A stretch of DNA of 64,000 nucleotides from Dryas octopetala. Its lineage: Eukaryota; Streptophyta; Magnoliopsida; Rosales; Rosaceae. The stretch spans positions 2,480,001 through 2,544,000 of the forward strand of contig OY992832.1 of the NCBI GenBank assembly GCA_963921425.1. Direction: 5' to 3'. Below are positions 47,492 through 60,042 of this stretch, in pieces (position 1 is the first letter of the stretch; the number at the start of each line of letters is the position of its first letter). Position numbers and translations under genes: made by a program. The notes under the pieces are model-generated. The model was not told the DNA's origin and did no database searches. It worked only from the letters and a program-made list of their open reading frames with translations.

Positions 47492-49597
47492 TTAAGCCAC
47501 CATTTGCTCCTGCTCCAAGTACAACTGCTCCACCCAAGCAGGAAGCATCTCCAAAACTCCATTGTTAAGGTGACACTGCTGCTGCTGCTGCTGGTCCTCA
47601 AAACCAAATGGCCCAGCATTCAAAGGTGGTGGTGGATCTTTGACAATAGATTGAACCCAAGATACATCAGGCTCATCAACACTTGCTGGCCTTGGGGCTG
47701 AAGTATTTGAAAAACTGCTCCCACTGCTTCGGAATCCAAAAGAAGCAGATTTCCTCAGCTTGTTCAGCTCTTCCCCCTGGATACCCCAGTCTAACTTTCC
47801 ATCAGGAGATCCCCAATTTGACAGGTTAGAGGGAATTAGAGTACCGGAATCAATCCCAGCATTACGGTTTCCAGCACTACGCTCAATGAAGCTCTGGCTC
47901 CGCTTTGCAAATGCAGCTGACCTTGAACTCAAAACTGCTGCTGCTCCAGATGCATCAAACCCATGTAACGGGGAAGCCCTTACAGGAGAGGATGAGAGGC
48001 TGGCTGGGTAACTTGATCGGAGCTGCTGGTTCATATTTTGGCGCATCTGGATACCAGTTGGAGATTGCAACTGGGATGCTGTGGTATCCCTTGAAAACCC
48101 TTGTAATTGAGGCAAAATTGCTGGATCAATTGATCCAAAAATATCTTCAAGGTTAGTAGGCTTCACTCCTCCGATCCTATTCAAGTCCCCTGTTCGATTC
48201 CCAGAGGCAACAAAAGCTGAAGCAGGGGATAAGCCAGTGTTCCAGCTGGATGGGGGACCAGATATCTCATCCATCAACTGCTGCTGCCTGCGGCGATGAC
48301 TTTCTAGGCCAAAGAACTCAATGTCTAAATCCATATCTCTTGCACTTAGAGTAGATTTCAACCTGCTACCTGGGAGCTGCAAGGTGGGGGGTGCAATGTT
48401 TGGCTGGTTTGCCCACATACTTCCACTCATAGGGGAAGAGGCTCCAGAGGGAGTCATGGGTGGAGTTGAAGCAGGAGGAATAAAGACAGATGGAGAATTT
48501 AGGGAAAGTGGGCTGATAGACCCCATTTCCAATGAAGCACTGGCAGAGAAAGATCTCGGAGAAGGCACAGCAGAACCTGTTGAAGCATACAAGGGACGGA
48601 GCTCTTCTGGCTTGTGAGCAAAGAAACAGACCCTTCTTGTGCATCCAGTCTCATCCTTGCAAAGACGGGTGCGGTACTGGGCAGGGTGAAGCCAACACTC
48701 AAAAATCCCATGTGCATATTCACAAGCATCTCCCTGCCTGCAGGACCCCTTTCTGAACTCTGGGCAAGGAACACAGCTATAATGATATTTCCTTGGGTCA
48801 CGCCGCCTTGCATTTTCCCCTGGGTGGACAAATGGGCACTCCGTCCAATCATGTGAGTAAGCCCTTGAACAAGGCTTGACCTTGAAAGTATACATTCTAA
48901 ACTCATCTGTGCTATAAATCCCATTCTTAATGTCTGGAAGAGAAAGATCAACAGGATACTCTTTCTTCTCCGTTCCATCCTTTGGGACCCGAGGAGTTGT
49001 AATCTCTTGCTGTTCTTGCCCTTCTGCATCACTAAATGTTAGCTCAGAGTAATCAAAAGTTTCTTCTAGACCGGAAATACCCTTGAGCATGACCTCCAGA
49101 GCTTTCTTCCTTGAATTGAAAGCCGAACTATAAGCTGGTGCGATCAGGTCACCTGCTTGGTTTCCATTAGCATCAAGAGAACTGGCATCAGCAGAAGCCG
49201 CAAGCAAGAGCTTGACAACCTCAGGTGAAGCAGCCGAGCCACCGGCAGCAGCACAATGAAGGGCAGTGGCTCTATCTGAACCGCAGGCTCTATTAACATC
49301 ACCATGACATGTTTGGAGGATATAATTCAACACATTCTTGCTACCGAACATAGCAGCGATCATGAGGGGTGTCCTCTCTTCAAACCCCATCTTCTTTGAG
49401 CCAATTCGCCTCCCATACCAATAACTTGCCTCGTGGACATCATAACCCTCTTCTTCCACGGTACTTTTGAACCCAGCAAGATCATCAGAGGCTGATAACT
49501 CAAGCAAAATAGAAAAGCTATATCGCAGCCCTTCTTGTCTCTCATGCTCCATGATCAAGTCAGAGGAAGAAGGTTGCCTCTTGGAACCACTGCACAT
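47492..49597 (-). CDS. Ankyrin-repeat CCCH zinc-finger protein (arginine-rich tandem zinc finger, TZF7-9 type)
   Basis: A single coding exon of 701 residues. The start [19 protein letters not shown] matches the family start; the upstream in-frame text has no ATG. About residues 74-155 form two ankyrin repeats ([31 protein letters not shown]). The arginine-rich region follows with [16 protein letters not shown] (C-x5-H-x4-C-x3-H), then two fingers, [19 protein letters not shown] (C-x7-C-x5-C-x3-H) and [16 protein letters not shown] (C-x5-C-x4-C-x3-H). The long Ser/Pro-rich tail has a Gln run (QQQQQQ) and the conserved [13 protein letters not shown]. Such proteins bind AU-rich RNA, sit in P-bodies and stress granules, and act in defence and stress signalling. 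The synteny match is At5g58620 (TZF9). All zinc ligands are present. Confidence 0.94.
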   Translation of the reverse strand: MCSGSKRQPSSSDLIMEHERQEGLRYSFSILLELSASDDLAGFKSTVEEEGYDVHEASYWYGRRIGSKKMGFEERTPLMIAAMFGSKNVLNYILQTCHGDVNRACGSDRATALHCAAAGGSAASPEVVKLLLAASADASSLDANGNQAGDLIAPAYSSAFNSRKKALEVMLKGISGLEETFDYSELTFSDAEGQEQQEITTPRVPKDGTEKKEYPVDLSLPDIKNGIYSTDEFRMYTFKVKPCSRAYSHDWTECPFVHPGENARRRDPRKYHYSCVPCPEFRKGSCRQGDACEYAHGIFECWLHPAQYRTRLCKDETGCTRRVCFFAHKPEELRPLYASTGSAVPSPRSFSASASLEMGSISPLSLNSPSVFIPPASTPPMTPSGASSPMSGSMWANQPNIAPPTLQLPGSRLKSTLSARDMDLDIEFFGLESHRRRQQQLMDEISGPPSSWNTGLSPASAFVASGNRTGDLNRIGGVKPTNLEDIFGSIDPAILPQLQGFSRDTTASQLQSPTGIQMRQNMNQQLRSSYPASLSSSPVRASPLHGFDASGAAAVLSSRSAAFAKRSQSFIERSAGNRNAGIDSGTLIPSNLSNWGSPDGKLDWGIQGEELNKLRKSASFGFRSSGSSFSNTSAPRPASVDEPDVSWVQSIVKDPPPPLNAGPFGFEDQQQQQQCHLNNGVLEMLPAWVEQLYLEQEQMVA

Positions 49598-49635
49598 GGA
49601 AATCTCTCTTCCAATATTGCAAGACAATCGCTTTC

Positions 49636-50225
49636 TGTAAAAAATAACAGAGCATTAATTCAAAGACCCTCTGTCAGAGATCACAAATATTGGTGCTTTC
49701 TTGAGGAAAAGAAAAGGCATGAACAAAGAGTAAAACACTAAACTCAATCATATAAAGACATAAAAATAAAATTCATAAAAAGGGTTTCAAAAAGGCGTAC
49801 TTGGCATTCAATTACCACATAAATATCCAACATACCACTTATCCACACATATGTTACCCAATTTCAAGCAAAAACGAAACAGAAATCTGTTACAAACCCA
49901 ACAACCACAACCATATAACAAACACACCCTCTTGTTTGGTTGCCAGGAAACTGGGAAAAGAACAACATTTACATTTACTCTTCTAGTTTATCATCCAACT
50001 TCACTCCCATACATTTCTTCCAATTTTAAGTCCCAACAAATAACAAACCCTTAAAAAAAAAAAATACTCAACTTTAAACTCCCATTCATTTCACTTTTTC
50101 TCAATAATCAAACACAAAATTCAACAAACATCCAGAAGAACAAGAAAAAACCCAAATAGAATTCAAACTCAAAGCATTCAATAAGAAAACATAAAAATTA
50201 AAAAAGTAAAAGCAGAGGGGCATAC
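49636..50225 (-). other. Probable 5'UTR intron of the CCCH zinc-finger gene
   Basis: On the minus strand a donor (gtaag|gtatgcccc) at 50225 and an acceptor (ttttttacag|aaagcg) at 49636 enclose 590 bp of AT-rich sequence. The leader exon upstream would lie at about 50226-50360. RR-TZF genes commonly have such a leader intron. Confidence 0.6.
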
Positions 50226-50359
50226 CTTACTACAAAGAACTAAGAGAAGAAGCAGAACCCAGAGAGTGGCTCAGAAACCAAGCCCTCTTCTTTAACTACG
50301 CAACCAAACTAGAGCCACAGAGAGACTTTTCCTCTCTTCCTTTGTGGGTTTTGTGTTTA

Positions 50360-53300
50360 GAGTAAAAAAGACGAGCCTATGACTATGACTATGAAGCTAC
50401 CCCTTATGCCTCCTTCGTCTCCGTCCCCAACTTTCTTTCTTTTTTTATCTTTTTCTTTCTTTCTTGATTTCTTCCCTAAAACCCAAAATGCTAAATCTTT
50501 TAAAATTCGGGTGGGTCCCAAAGTTTTTAATATCAAACCGCCTTCGAGTGACGGAGGGCCACGTGTCAGTAATCATCTGGAACCGACCTCACCAAAACTT
50601 TGAGTTATTTATACTTATACTTTATTGTCTTTTCAAATACAACTATGAGATTTTAAAAATTACACATTCACTCTCTAATATTTTAAAACTATTATATATA
50701 ACCAACTTCTTATAATGAGACAAAAAATTATAAAAAAAATATAAAAATATGCTAAAGGAGTAAAATAACTTAATAAGATTATTTAAAGTGTAAAGTGCAA
50801 CTTCATTATAAATATTATTTATTTATTTATTAATTATTTTTTCTTACAAAAAATTATATGTAATAATTTTAAAATTTTATGAAATATATGTGTGAAAGAT
50901 TTATATTCGAATTTGGGGGAAATGTAATATTTTTTGGAGACTAAATGGTCAGGAGAGCGTTTGACGAGCGGGAAAGAGGTGATGGGTGTGTGGGCCCGTG
51001 TCAAGTGGACATGTGTTGTTCATTTGGCGGGAAATGTATGTTGAGTTGGTGCCACGTCGCCAATTAATCCTCGTTAGTAAAAGATAAACTGATATCTAAC
51101 TGATCTCTCAATAAATTGATGTACGAAATTTTATTTTTTAATTTACATAATAAATCAGATATATATTTGAAATATTTGAAAATTCATAGATCCGATTAAA
51201 ATAACATATATAATTATGTGTCTAAATTAAATTTATGTCAAAAATATATATGAAAAAGAGATAAACCACGTGAGAGAAGATGTAATTGTAAATATCTCCC
51301 AAAACTTCTGTGAGGTATTCAGATTCCGGTTTTTTCATTTTCACGCTTTACGCGTTTTTGTCTTTGGTGGCTGACGTGTGCGCACCAGCACCGTCTGTGA
51401 GTTGTGATAAAAGGAGAACCAATTCGCTACAGTATCATACTATAGTTATTGCCCGTCACTAAATCTTGCGTGACTGGCGAAGATTATTGGACATGGAGTT
51501 TGGTCAACCATGATGATTTCTCTGTCCTGGTGTTGAGTGGAGAGAGCGTGTCACGTTATCTATTTTGAGTTGAATATTAGTGCGCAATGCGCACTTTGGA
51601 ATCCTCGAAGCCATCGACGAATGAAGAGCGTTCGATGGTTACTAGAAGCTCTGTTTCGCCTGCAAATAAATTTTAATTCTTGGTCCGATTAATGACGTCA
51701 TATAATTGAGAAAAGTCTACCATTGTGTTCAGACAAAATAAATAAATAACAAAAGTCTACTATTGTGGGCCTGTGGGGATCTGATTTTATTGATTTTCTT
51801 TTCCGAATTCCACTCGTTGCAAATTTGCAATTATATTCTCCTTTTCATAAAAGGAAAAAGATATATATTAAATATGGATGTGGCCTTTTGGGTGCAAAAG
51901 AAATCCACAAAAAATTTTAAATTCGAATTTTGCTACCATGAACCCCATATGATGCAAATGCTTTTGTTACTGTTGGATCAAAGGATTCGTCAATTTTGAT
52001 ATATAGGATATAGTTTTTTTAAATTGTTTGTTTTGTCTGTATATTATAAGATATACGTAGCATGTCTCAATAAATTCCCCAAAATCCACAAAGAGGAATA
52101 TGCAAATAATGATTGAGCAGAGTATTCATTATTTGCAAGTTGTGAAGGTTTTTGGAAGGAAATTCTGCAACAATGACTAGAGAAAACAATTTAGTTGGAA
52201 ACCTTCATATTTTTTTTTTTCATTGTTTAAACTTTTCAAGAGCTATAACCTATAGGATATTAAATTTATTATTGGCATGAACCATAAATATTATATTTAA
52301 GAAAGCAGGAATATGAATTTAAGCTCCAAGACATAAGCGACAATTCATGAATATATGGATAACCAGAAAGACTCAGCTTCTTGGTAGTTGGTACTACTTT
52401 TCAAGAGAAAATTTTCCAACTTCAACACAAACAATCGGATGGTCTTCCTCAGGTACAATGGACAATCCAACGGTTGAGATTGTGTCCCAAAGACAAATCC
52501 AAATTTGACTATGGAGGCTGAAGGAAAACATTGGGTCATTCTGATTGAAAAGTCAATGGGGGTATGCTCAAATACGACCCCACCAAGGTGTAAACGACAT
52601 CAAAGATTGCATGTAAGATATGAGGAGAATGGGTTCCATGAAATAAGCAAAGCAGTTGGCAAAAAAAAAAGCAAGGTCATTATCATTTGGTGTCATTTTC
52701 TTTGGTGGAAAGAGACATTTTCTGTGTATGATCACACTAGTTCCTCCCTTATCAGCATCAAAAGTTTTAGATTCTCATTCAATGTTACAACAAAGGACGG
52801 TGCATGTTTTTGGCTCTTATTCGGAAAAAAATTATTATTGTATTTTTTTTATAATTGAAAGATTATTATTGTATGTGATATACATATACAACACATCTCT
52901 CACTATCAATTTTTCTTTCTTCAATATTTTTTATGGTACGTTGTTCATATTTGTATACAGTATTGAAAAGTGTAAATGGACTTACAGAAGATAGTAAAAA
53001 CATGAATAACACTTTTTTTAAGAAAAAAAATAATACTTTTAATAATGAGATTATAGATTTACTTGGGATTATAGATTTTATTTGGGAATTACTTGGTGTT
53101 ACTTACACAATAACATCAAATACAAAGAAAAAAAATCAATCAATATCACATTTTTCTTGATAAAGAAAGAAGAATTTTATTTAGAAGATCAAATTGGCTG
53201 GATATGAATATCAAGAAAATCATATAAAAAAGGCAAGCTCAATGGTTCTTCTTTTTCATAAAGTGGACATTACAATCACTTTGCTTCCACATTTCAAATG

Positions 53301-54290
53301 TTGGTTTTTACTTTTCATAAAGTAAGGAAAATATATTCTCTGTGGAAAGTTAGATGATCAGGATTCAGGAACAATGGACAATTGTCATGTACTAGTGGGA
53401 AGGTGTCTCAGCAATATGTAGATTGGGGACTTCTTTCCTTTTTCTTTCTTTTGTGAATAAGCAAAAGAAATTGATCATGACCAAAAAAAAAAAAAAAAAG
53501 CAAAAGAAATTGACAACAGGCTGTTGACACACAACCAGGAACATTAATCAAAGAGGCCCAATGACACAAATTATGAAGCCCAACAATGTGACAGTGCAAT
53601 AACCTAGTTCTTGCTTTGCCCAATTGTGGGATCTGTGACCTCTATTCTGTCTGTCCAAGCAGAGCAAGGAATTTCCCTTGTGGACTCTGAAAATTGCTGC
53701 AAATTTGAGCATATAATCTTCCTTATAGCCATATCAAAGTTAATTTTAAGTCAAACATTCTGGAGGTGTATGTTGTTTTAACTGCAAAGTTACATGTGAC
53801 CTATTCATCTTGGTATATATTCTGCTATGGATAATGTTTCATGTCGAATATATGTTGTGTTGGAGTAAAACTTCCATGTAACCGGTTTAGACCCACCAGT
53901 GATGATGTTAGAACCGAAAAACAGGGTTAAATAATAAGAAACTATTTTGAATTTTGGGCCGTAATTTGACTCTCAGATTTTTGTGATCAAAATCGATTTG
54001 TTTTTGTTTCTTCTTCTTCTTCCCCCTATGTGTTGGTCAATCTTTCCAATGAAGAAATTACTTGATGTTGATAAATGAGATCAAGAAACAGACAATATAC
54101 AATACAAGTTATGCAGCTAACTATTGTAGATCAAGAGAACATGTACATTCTTATAAATAAGTCATTACAACACAAAATGATTTACCCAAAAAATTATAAG
54201 ATCGATTAGAAAAAACAAGGCTTTCCCAATGCGAAATGCTATAGGCTAAAAGCTACAGTATACATGTACTTACAAAAAGCACAGTGAGAA
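50360..54290. other. Intergenic DNA between the zinc-finger and SMXL genes
   Basis: Divergent promoter of the zinc-finger gene at its left end, then about 3.5 kb of AT-rich DNA. One MITE relative is listed separately. A-homopolymer near 53482-53498. Frames such as 52505-52858 have no family resemblance and run through low-complexity text. No RNA gene recognised. Confidence 0.4.
50645..50905. repeat. Diverged relative of the 36.0-kb MITE
   Basis: Text such as ttaaaactattatatataac, gagacaaaaaattat and atatgctaaaggagtaaaat, then agtgtaaagtgcaac, aligns with the MITE at 36003-36292 in the same order. The ends have decayed and no target duplication is seen. Confidence 0.55.
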
Positions 54291-54294
54291 AAAA

Positions 54295-57200
54295 TTAGTT
54301 CAGACTAATTCTAGCCGGAAGGCAAGCACCGGGAGTTTGCTCTTCCGCAGAAAGGGTTCCACCAGCAACCAATTTTATTACGGGGTGAGCTGTGAGATGG
54401 CACTTCTGGCGTGCTTCAACAAAGCTTCTGCAGAGAACCTGTTGAACCCACTCTACAGCTTTCTTCCTGTCTGATAACCAACCAGCTGCAAGTATTTGCA
54501 CCATGACTCCAAAATCAATCTCCAGATGAACCTCAGGCCCAAAGATTTTCTTAAATTCATGATTGATTTCCTTTACTATTTTCTCCGCAAGTGCATCAAA
54601 ATCAAATGGCTTCAAGACCACTTTTTCATCCACTTCATCAAGGAAATCTTCCAACCAAGCTTCTGAGTTTTCAGAGATGGAGTCACTGTCAAAATCTCCA
54701 CAGTTCATGCTCTCATCTATCTCCTCTACAGGCAGATTCAAATCCAGAAAAGACCTTGATGCCTTGTTAGCCCGTTTCTGTAATTCAGAGGTTTGCTCTA
54801 TGGAGGCAATGGTGTCAGTCAACTTTCTTTTATTTACAGATGATTGGTTTGAGGCTCCTTCTCTTGGTGCAATCCTCACATTCATGCCCTTGCTTTGGCT
54901 GGCAGCCCCAAAATTCAGTATTTGCATTTGACATCTCTTGGCAGCAAGTACTATCTCTTCCGAAAATTTAAGGGGTTCATTCTCTAAATAGCGATTTTTG
55001 CTGCCCTTTATGATAGCTGAGGTTGTCGTCACAAATATCATGTTGTTAATGCGGATTTCTCTCCCATGAGAATCAGGAAACTTGCCAGTCCTAATGGCCT
55101 GGGACAAGTTGCTCTGGGCCAGAAAGTCGGCCTTATCTACATTTTCAAGGAAGACAACTGAATGGGGTCTCCTGCTTAACTCCCCTGCAACGTAATCAAC
55201 AACCGTCTTGCCCCTAAACCTCACATCATAATCATCTAGGTCTTCACAATAAAAAATCGAGTCTGATTGGCAACCCCTATCTTGGGATCCCAGATCAACA
55301 GAGATTAGGCTTTCCTTGGTGCCAAACATTATCTCAGCAAGTGCTAAAGCAATTTTCTTCTTTCCGACTTGATCAGGTCCAATCAAAGTCAGCCATATAT
55401 CTCCTCTGAGTTTTGAACCCCGATTCCTTCCACCACCAGATCTGCAAAGGGATATAGCTTGACTAATAGTGCATATGGCTTCATCTTGCCAGCCAACCTT
55501 TTCTGTGAGAGCTCTCCTAAGTGATTTGATATCTCTTGGATCAAACTGCCCTCCAAAATTAGATCCAGAGCAGGAAGAGGGCTGGGCTATCTGGTGTGAA
55601 CTATTCTCACTAAATGCATCATATTCAGCAGTAAGGGAACCAGAGATGCGTTGGAGACGCTCTTTATGATCTTGTACTTTAGGACTTCTTGGTCCCTGAC
55701 TAGTTGATGCATATAATGTTCCCAATCCCAAATCTGTAGTCACTGAAGTGACAGACGAAGATGATGTGTGATCAGTGGGAAGATTCACATTGTGGATAGG
55801 GTAAGGAGAATGGCAGGGGCTCCCCAATTCAAGTTGCCGACCCTTTGAATCTTTTACCAATAGCTCAGACTGGGGACTAGCATTCTCAGCATCAGAAATT
55901 ACTTGCATCAGTAAGTTCTGTTTTGACAGAAAATTCTTTTGCATGTCCATTGGCAGGGAGTGATATTGATTTGCACATCGGCTTTCATTTAGAGATGAAT
56001 CTTCACCACTGCTTTCTTTTCTATCCTCAACGACTCGAGAACCCTCAGCTGATGCAACTTGGGACCCTGCTTGATAAATGTCCAGTTTAGGGAATGGTTG
56101 AGTGTGATGAATTCGTTGGCATCTATCATTCCATTTTTTCTGCAGTCCTGATACCGTAGCATTGAAAGTTGTTTTATCATCTTTGGTCTGCACTGAATAA
56201 TGAAGCACAATCTTACACAAATACTGTCATAATTTATTCCAGAAATTACAGCTAACAGTTTAAATTCCAACCAGTTACGAGAATCATGATTTTTAAACTC
56301 CATGTGTATGTGCGTGAAAACATGCTTGTGTGCACAAACTTTATGGCAACTTGAGCAATAGAATTAAACTTTGAGGGGTTACACACCTTTCCTAGATCCA
56401 CTCCCTTGCCAGTGTCAAGTTCAGCCTTTTGCAACCATGAAGGCAAACTTTCTGAGCACTGATCAGCTACTGAAATTGTTGATCCTACTTTCAGAATAGA
56501 CGCAACTTCTTGCTCATACTTCTCTGTGCACAGATGACAACGTCTAAAAGATTGATTTGTGCTGCTCAACGGATTTTTAAAGTCGGACGGTCCAGAAAAG
56601 AATCCCCCAAATGGAACGAAGGACCCCATCAAGCTGTAAGTACATCATGAGCATGGAACTGTGAGATCCAACGGGCACAAAACAGTCAGACGCTAAAGTG
56701 TATGCCTTGAAACATACATATACATTGCATGCATGCATGTTTATATATACATGCATGTTTGTATGCATACACAAGTAATACAGCAAAAGGTACACACACA
56801 TATATATATATGGACAAATCACCTTATTTTATAAGACTGAAAGTAGTAAATTATGCATCATATCCCATTCAAAGGAAAATTTTAGAGCCTAAAACAAGAG
56901 TGATGAAATCAAGCAATACTTGTAACCCCCCTATAAAAATCAAGCAATACTTGTTTTTTCTGGACAAACATCCGATTTTTGCATATTGAACTCAGAACCA
57001 TAATGAATTTATAATTGCAAGCAACTTCAGACACACATTAAGCTTCAACCCGCATAAAAATATTTAGAGCATTGGCACTAACAAGTTGAAAAATAACACA
57101 CAACAAAAACTAGAGTTGGACCACCACCTGGATGTAATGGGAAGTAGATGAAGATCCCAATCCTTCTCAATGGTCGGAAAGCGAGCGAAAAGCTTCATAT

Positions 57201-58263
57201 AGATATCGTAACTCCCCGCCGCGCCAATCAACCACAATTTCCCACTGTGAAGCTCCAACAAGCTCTTCAATTGCAACACCAAAAAGCTCACACCATCATC
57301 CACCACACCCTCACCCACTAAAGCCTTCAATTCACCCAAGTTGACAATAACACCAGCTCCAGAGCAATGCTCAGCCATGTGACCCACCTCCTTAAGCTTG
57401 ATACCCATCTTCTCTTCACTCCCACCATTGACAACAAACTCGGAAATCTCTTTTTCAACGTTCACTACACAGAAGCCATTGATTTCGGCCGGTAAAAGCC
57501 CTCCTTTACCTTTCTGTACAGCCTCAGTGAAGCTCCTGAGAGCTTCGCTCGCACACACGCCGATTAGTAAAGGATTTTTCCCGCTCTTTCTGGACAAAAC
57601 GTCGCCGATTCGTCTACAATTCTCGTCCCTATCTTCGAATCCAGAAAAGGGGAAGCTGAAACCCGGACGAGCAGGGTCCGAATCCGTTAAATTGCACAAG
57701 AAAATGGGCGGACACCGGGTCCGTGGAAACCGGGCCGACGCTTGCGTCACCGGGGGGTGAACAACCGCGAGCTTTATATCACGGCTCCGAAACCCGGCTT
57801 CCCCGAAGACCCGACTCACAATCGGGTCGTCCAAAATCGACAAAATGAAGTTCTTGAGCTCGACCTTCAAAAGCGACGCTGTTTGTTGCTGGTTGTAAAT
57901 CTGCAGCAAGTGGAAGCTCTCCGGGTGCCTACGCTGGTTCGCCTGCGACCGCTTGATCGCGGCCATGAGGGAGTTGGAGACCGGCGGCTCCTCCTGGGCC
58001 TTGGACGACGGCAACCGGTCCAGGGAGACTCCGACCGAGAGCTCCAGCGCCCGGAACTGGAGGCGTGGGGAGTACTCGCTACTCCGGGCGCGTGCGCATG
58101 CGTCGCGGAGGGCAGAGGACGGCAGGGCCAGCAAGGCAGATACGGCGTGGAGCGACGTGGTCTGCGAGTGGCTCCGACGACGCGCTACTGCCACGGCATC
58201 GTCCAAAGCACGCGCCGCCTCCTCCGTCAAGCATTGCCTCGCTGCGCTTACCGGCGTCGGCAT
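54295..58263 (-). CDS. SMXL: SMXL6/7/8 (D53)-type strigolactone signalling repressor
   Basis: Three minus-strand exons (58263-57128, 56633-56387, 56187-54295) give 1091 residues, normal for the D53 group. The N-terminal double Clp-N domain starts MPTPVSAARQCLTEEAARAL and continues SQTTSLHAVSALLALPSS. A degenerate ClpB-like ATPase region follows, with LTLIGPDQVGKKKIALALAE (Walker A-like, about 727-743) and HSVVFLENVDKADF. The degron RGKT is at about 786-789 (VRFRGKTVVDY), the motif whose loss stabilises D53 against D14/MAX2 action. The EAR motif FLDLNLP at about 941-947 recruits TOPLESS. RGKT places it with SMXL6-8 rather than SMXL3-5; SMAX1 has a different flank. It acts in the nucleus and controls shoot branching. 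In Arabidopsis SMXL7 neighbours FAD3, as here. The acceptor of exon 3 (tgcag|acc) keeps the frame. Confidence 0.94.
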
Positions 58264-59220
58264 CGCCGGCTAGCGTACAGTAATTAATATGCACACGCAC
58301 GGCACCCGCACCCGCACGTATTAATATAAAAACAAAAAAAAAAAGGTGTATGTATTTGTTTAGCGATTTTGAGGGTGTGAGCGAAGCAATTATAAAATAG
58401 AAAATATATTTATTATTGAGAGAAGCTTTAGAATAAATTATGCAACGAAAGCTGAAAAGGGGAGGTGGACAAGAGGATGGTGATGAAATGGGGAGTGAGT
58501 ATATAGAGAGAGAAAGAGAGGACTGCTCAATACTGCGGCTCTACCAACACTAGCAGCTGCCATGGATGTTGTGTGGGGCCCTGTCTTGGGATATAATCAT
58601 ATAATGCAAACACATGCTCACCATAGCATAGATTCTCTCCTTTCTCCCATAATTACTTACCTTTTTCTATTTTCTTTTCTTTCTTTTTTTTTTTGTTAAT
58701 ACCTTTCAATGTTTATTGTTTTAGGGACTTTTGGGGGATTTGATGCACAGATGCAAATGGGCCAACAGGATGCCATTAGCCGTCAGTGTCTAGCTTTGGA
58801 GAAAAGCCTCTCTTCCAAATCAGCTTTATGTGATGTCAAGCTGATAAGGCCATTGGAGTAACCACTTACTTCGTCAATACCTTTTCCGAATCTAATTTCA
58901 TTAGACAGATTTAGAAATATATTCTTTTTAAATATGTTCCAACTTCCGACACCCCCTTAACTAGTCCTCAAATTTCTCTTAACATTATTTAAGAGAGTAA
59001 CTGTTGACGAACTTAGTTACAAGGCTTGTGAAATTATGCACTCTTGCATTCAAATTTAATTCACTTGAATAATAATAATAATAAAAGCATTATTTAAGAG
59101 AAATTTAAGCAATACGAAGAGTATTTGTTTTTTTTAAATGCTAAACAAATGACTACCTATTTTTGAAGGTCAGTGATTAATTTTTGAGTAAATTACATGA
59201 ATATACTTTAAATATACACT
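58264..59220. other. Promoter and leader side of the SMXL gene
   Basis: Upstream of the SMXL ATG, with a CACGCAC/CCGCACC patch at 58292-58316 and a GA-rich tract near 58503-58523 that may belong to the leader. Further out, AT-rich DNA with a short AAT run near 59070-59085. Confidence 0.4.
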
Positions 59221-59224
59221 TTAT

Positions 59225-59364
59225 TTTAATTAAGTATCTCAACAAAAAAAAGATTTACTCAAAAATACCTCAACTACTGTTTTTTGACACTTGTATATCT
59301 CCGTTAATTACTATGTATGATAGTTGAGGTACTTCTAAGAATTTTTTTTTTTTGTTGAGTCACT
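59225..59364. mobile_element. Small palindromic MITE-like element
   Basis: aagtatctcaacaaaaaaaa on the left is mirrored on the right by ttttttttgttgagtcactt, and inner aatacctcaactact is mirrored by atagttgaggtacttct. About 140 bp, directly adjacent to the hAT-like element. Confidence 0.5.
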
Positions 59365-60042
59365 TAGGGCCAGTTTGGTATTGCTGTGTGGAAAAACAGC
59401 TGTGAAGTAAAATCAACTGTAAAGTAAAGCAGTTAAGTGTTTGGTAAACTATGTTTTCAAAAGTACTGTGAGTGTAAAAAACAATATTAAAGTGTTTGGT
59501 AAATGTTAATGTAAAAGTGCTGTGAACTGTATATAATTACTAAAATAGACATAATGCTGAAAGTGTTTTTCACTTATTTGTTTGATAAAACTAAAATGTT
59601 TTTCTACTTATTTTTTAAATTTGTGGCTACAAATTTTTATTAGCATTAATTTTTTTAAGAACAACATTATTAAATAAGTATGCCTATTATTTTTTTAAGT
59701 ATATTATAATTTTAATCGTACAAATAAAATATCATAATTAATTATCACAATATAAAATATAACTAACAATTGACATATTTTTTAATTTAAAATAAACAAA
59801 TAAAAATTATATAAATCAATAAGGGTATTATGAGTGAAATAAAATATTTATTGTTGTTGTGATTCACTGCAGCTTTCAAAAGCACCTAGAAATCTGCTTT
59901 TTGTTTTTGTTGTGAAGAGTTGAGAATTGTGGGAGAAAGTAGTTTTTTATTTTTTTATCAAACACCAAAACTGCTGTAGGTGATTGAGAATTGTCATCTA
60001 CAGCAACTTTTAAGTCCTCCACTGCAATCCCAAACGGGCCTC
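59365..60042. mobile_element. hAT-like MITE
   Basis: Left end tagggccagtttggtattgc; right end, reversed, gaggcccgtttgggattgc. Subterminal motifs (cagctgtg, acttttaaag, ctgcagctt) are of the kind found in non-autonomous hAT elements. About 680 bp with no coding capacity. The expected 8-bp target duplication is not visible. Confidence 0.6.

Noticed and set aside
48321-48856. Plus-strand frames inside the zinc-finger gene
   Set aside because: Shadows of a 701-codon conserved coding exon on the minus strand.
49598-49627. Ten extra residues at the start of the zinc-finger protein
   Set aside because: They begin with TTG, not ATG, and the family start MCSGSK is at 49597.
52505-52858. 117-codon plus-strand frame
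   Set aside because: No recognised family and it drifts into low-complexity Phe/Leu text; no splice support.
57742-58287. Plus-strand 181-codon frame
   Set aside because: Antisense of the GC-rich SMXL Clp-N exon; no conserved text in that frame.
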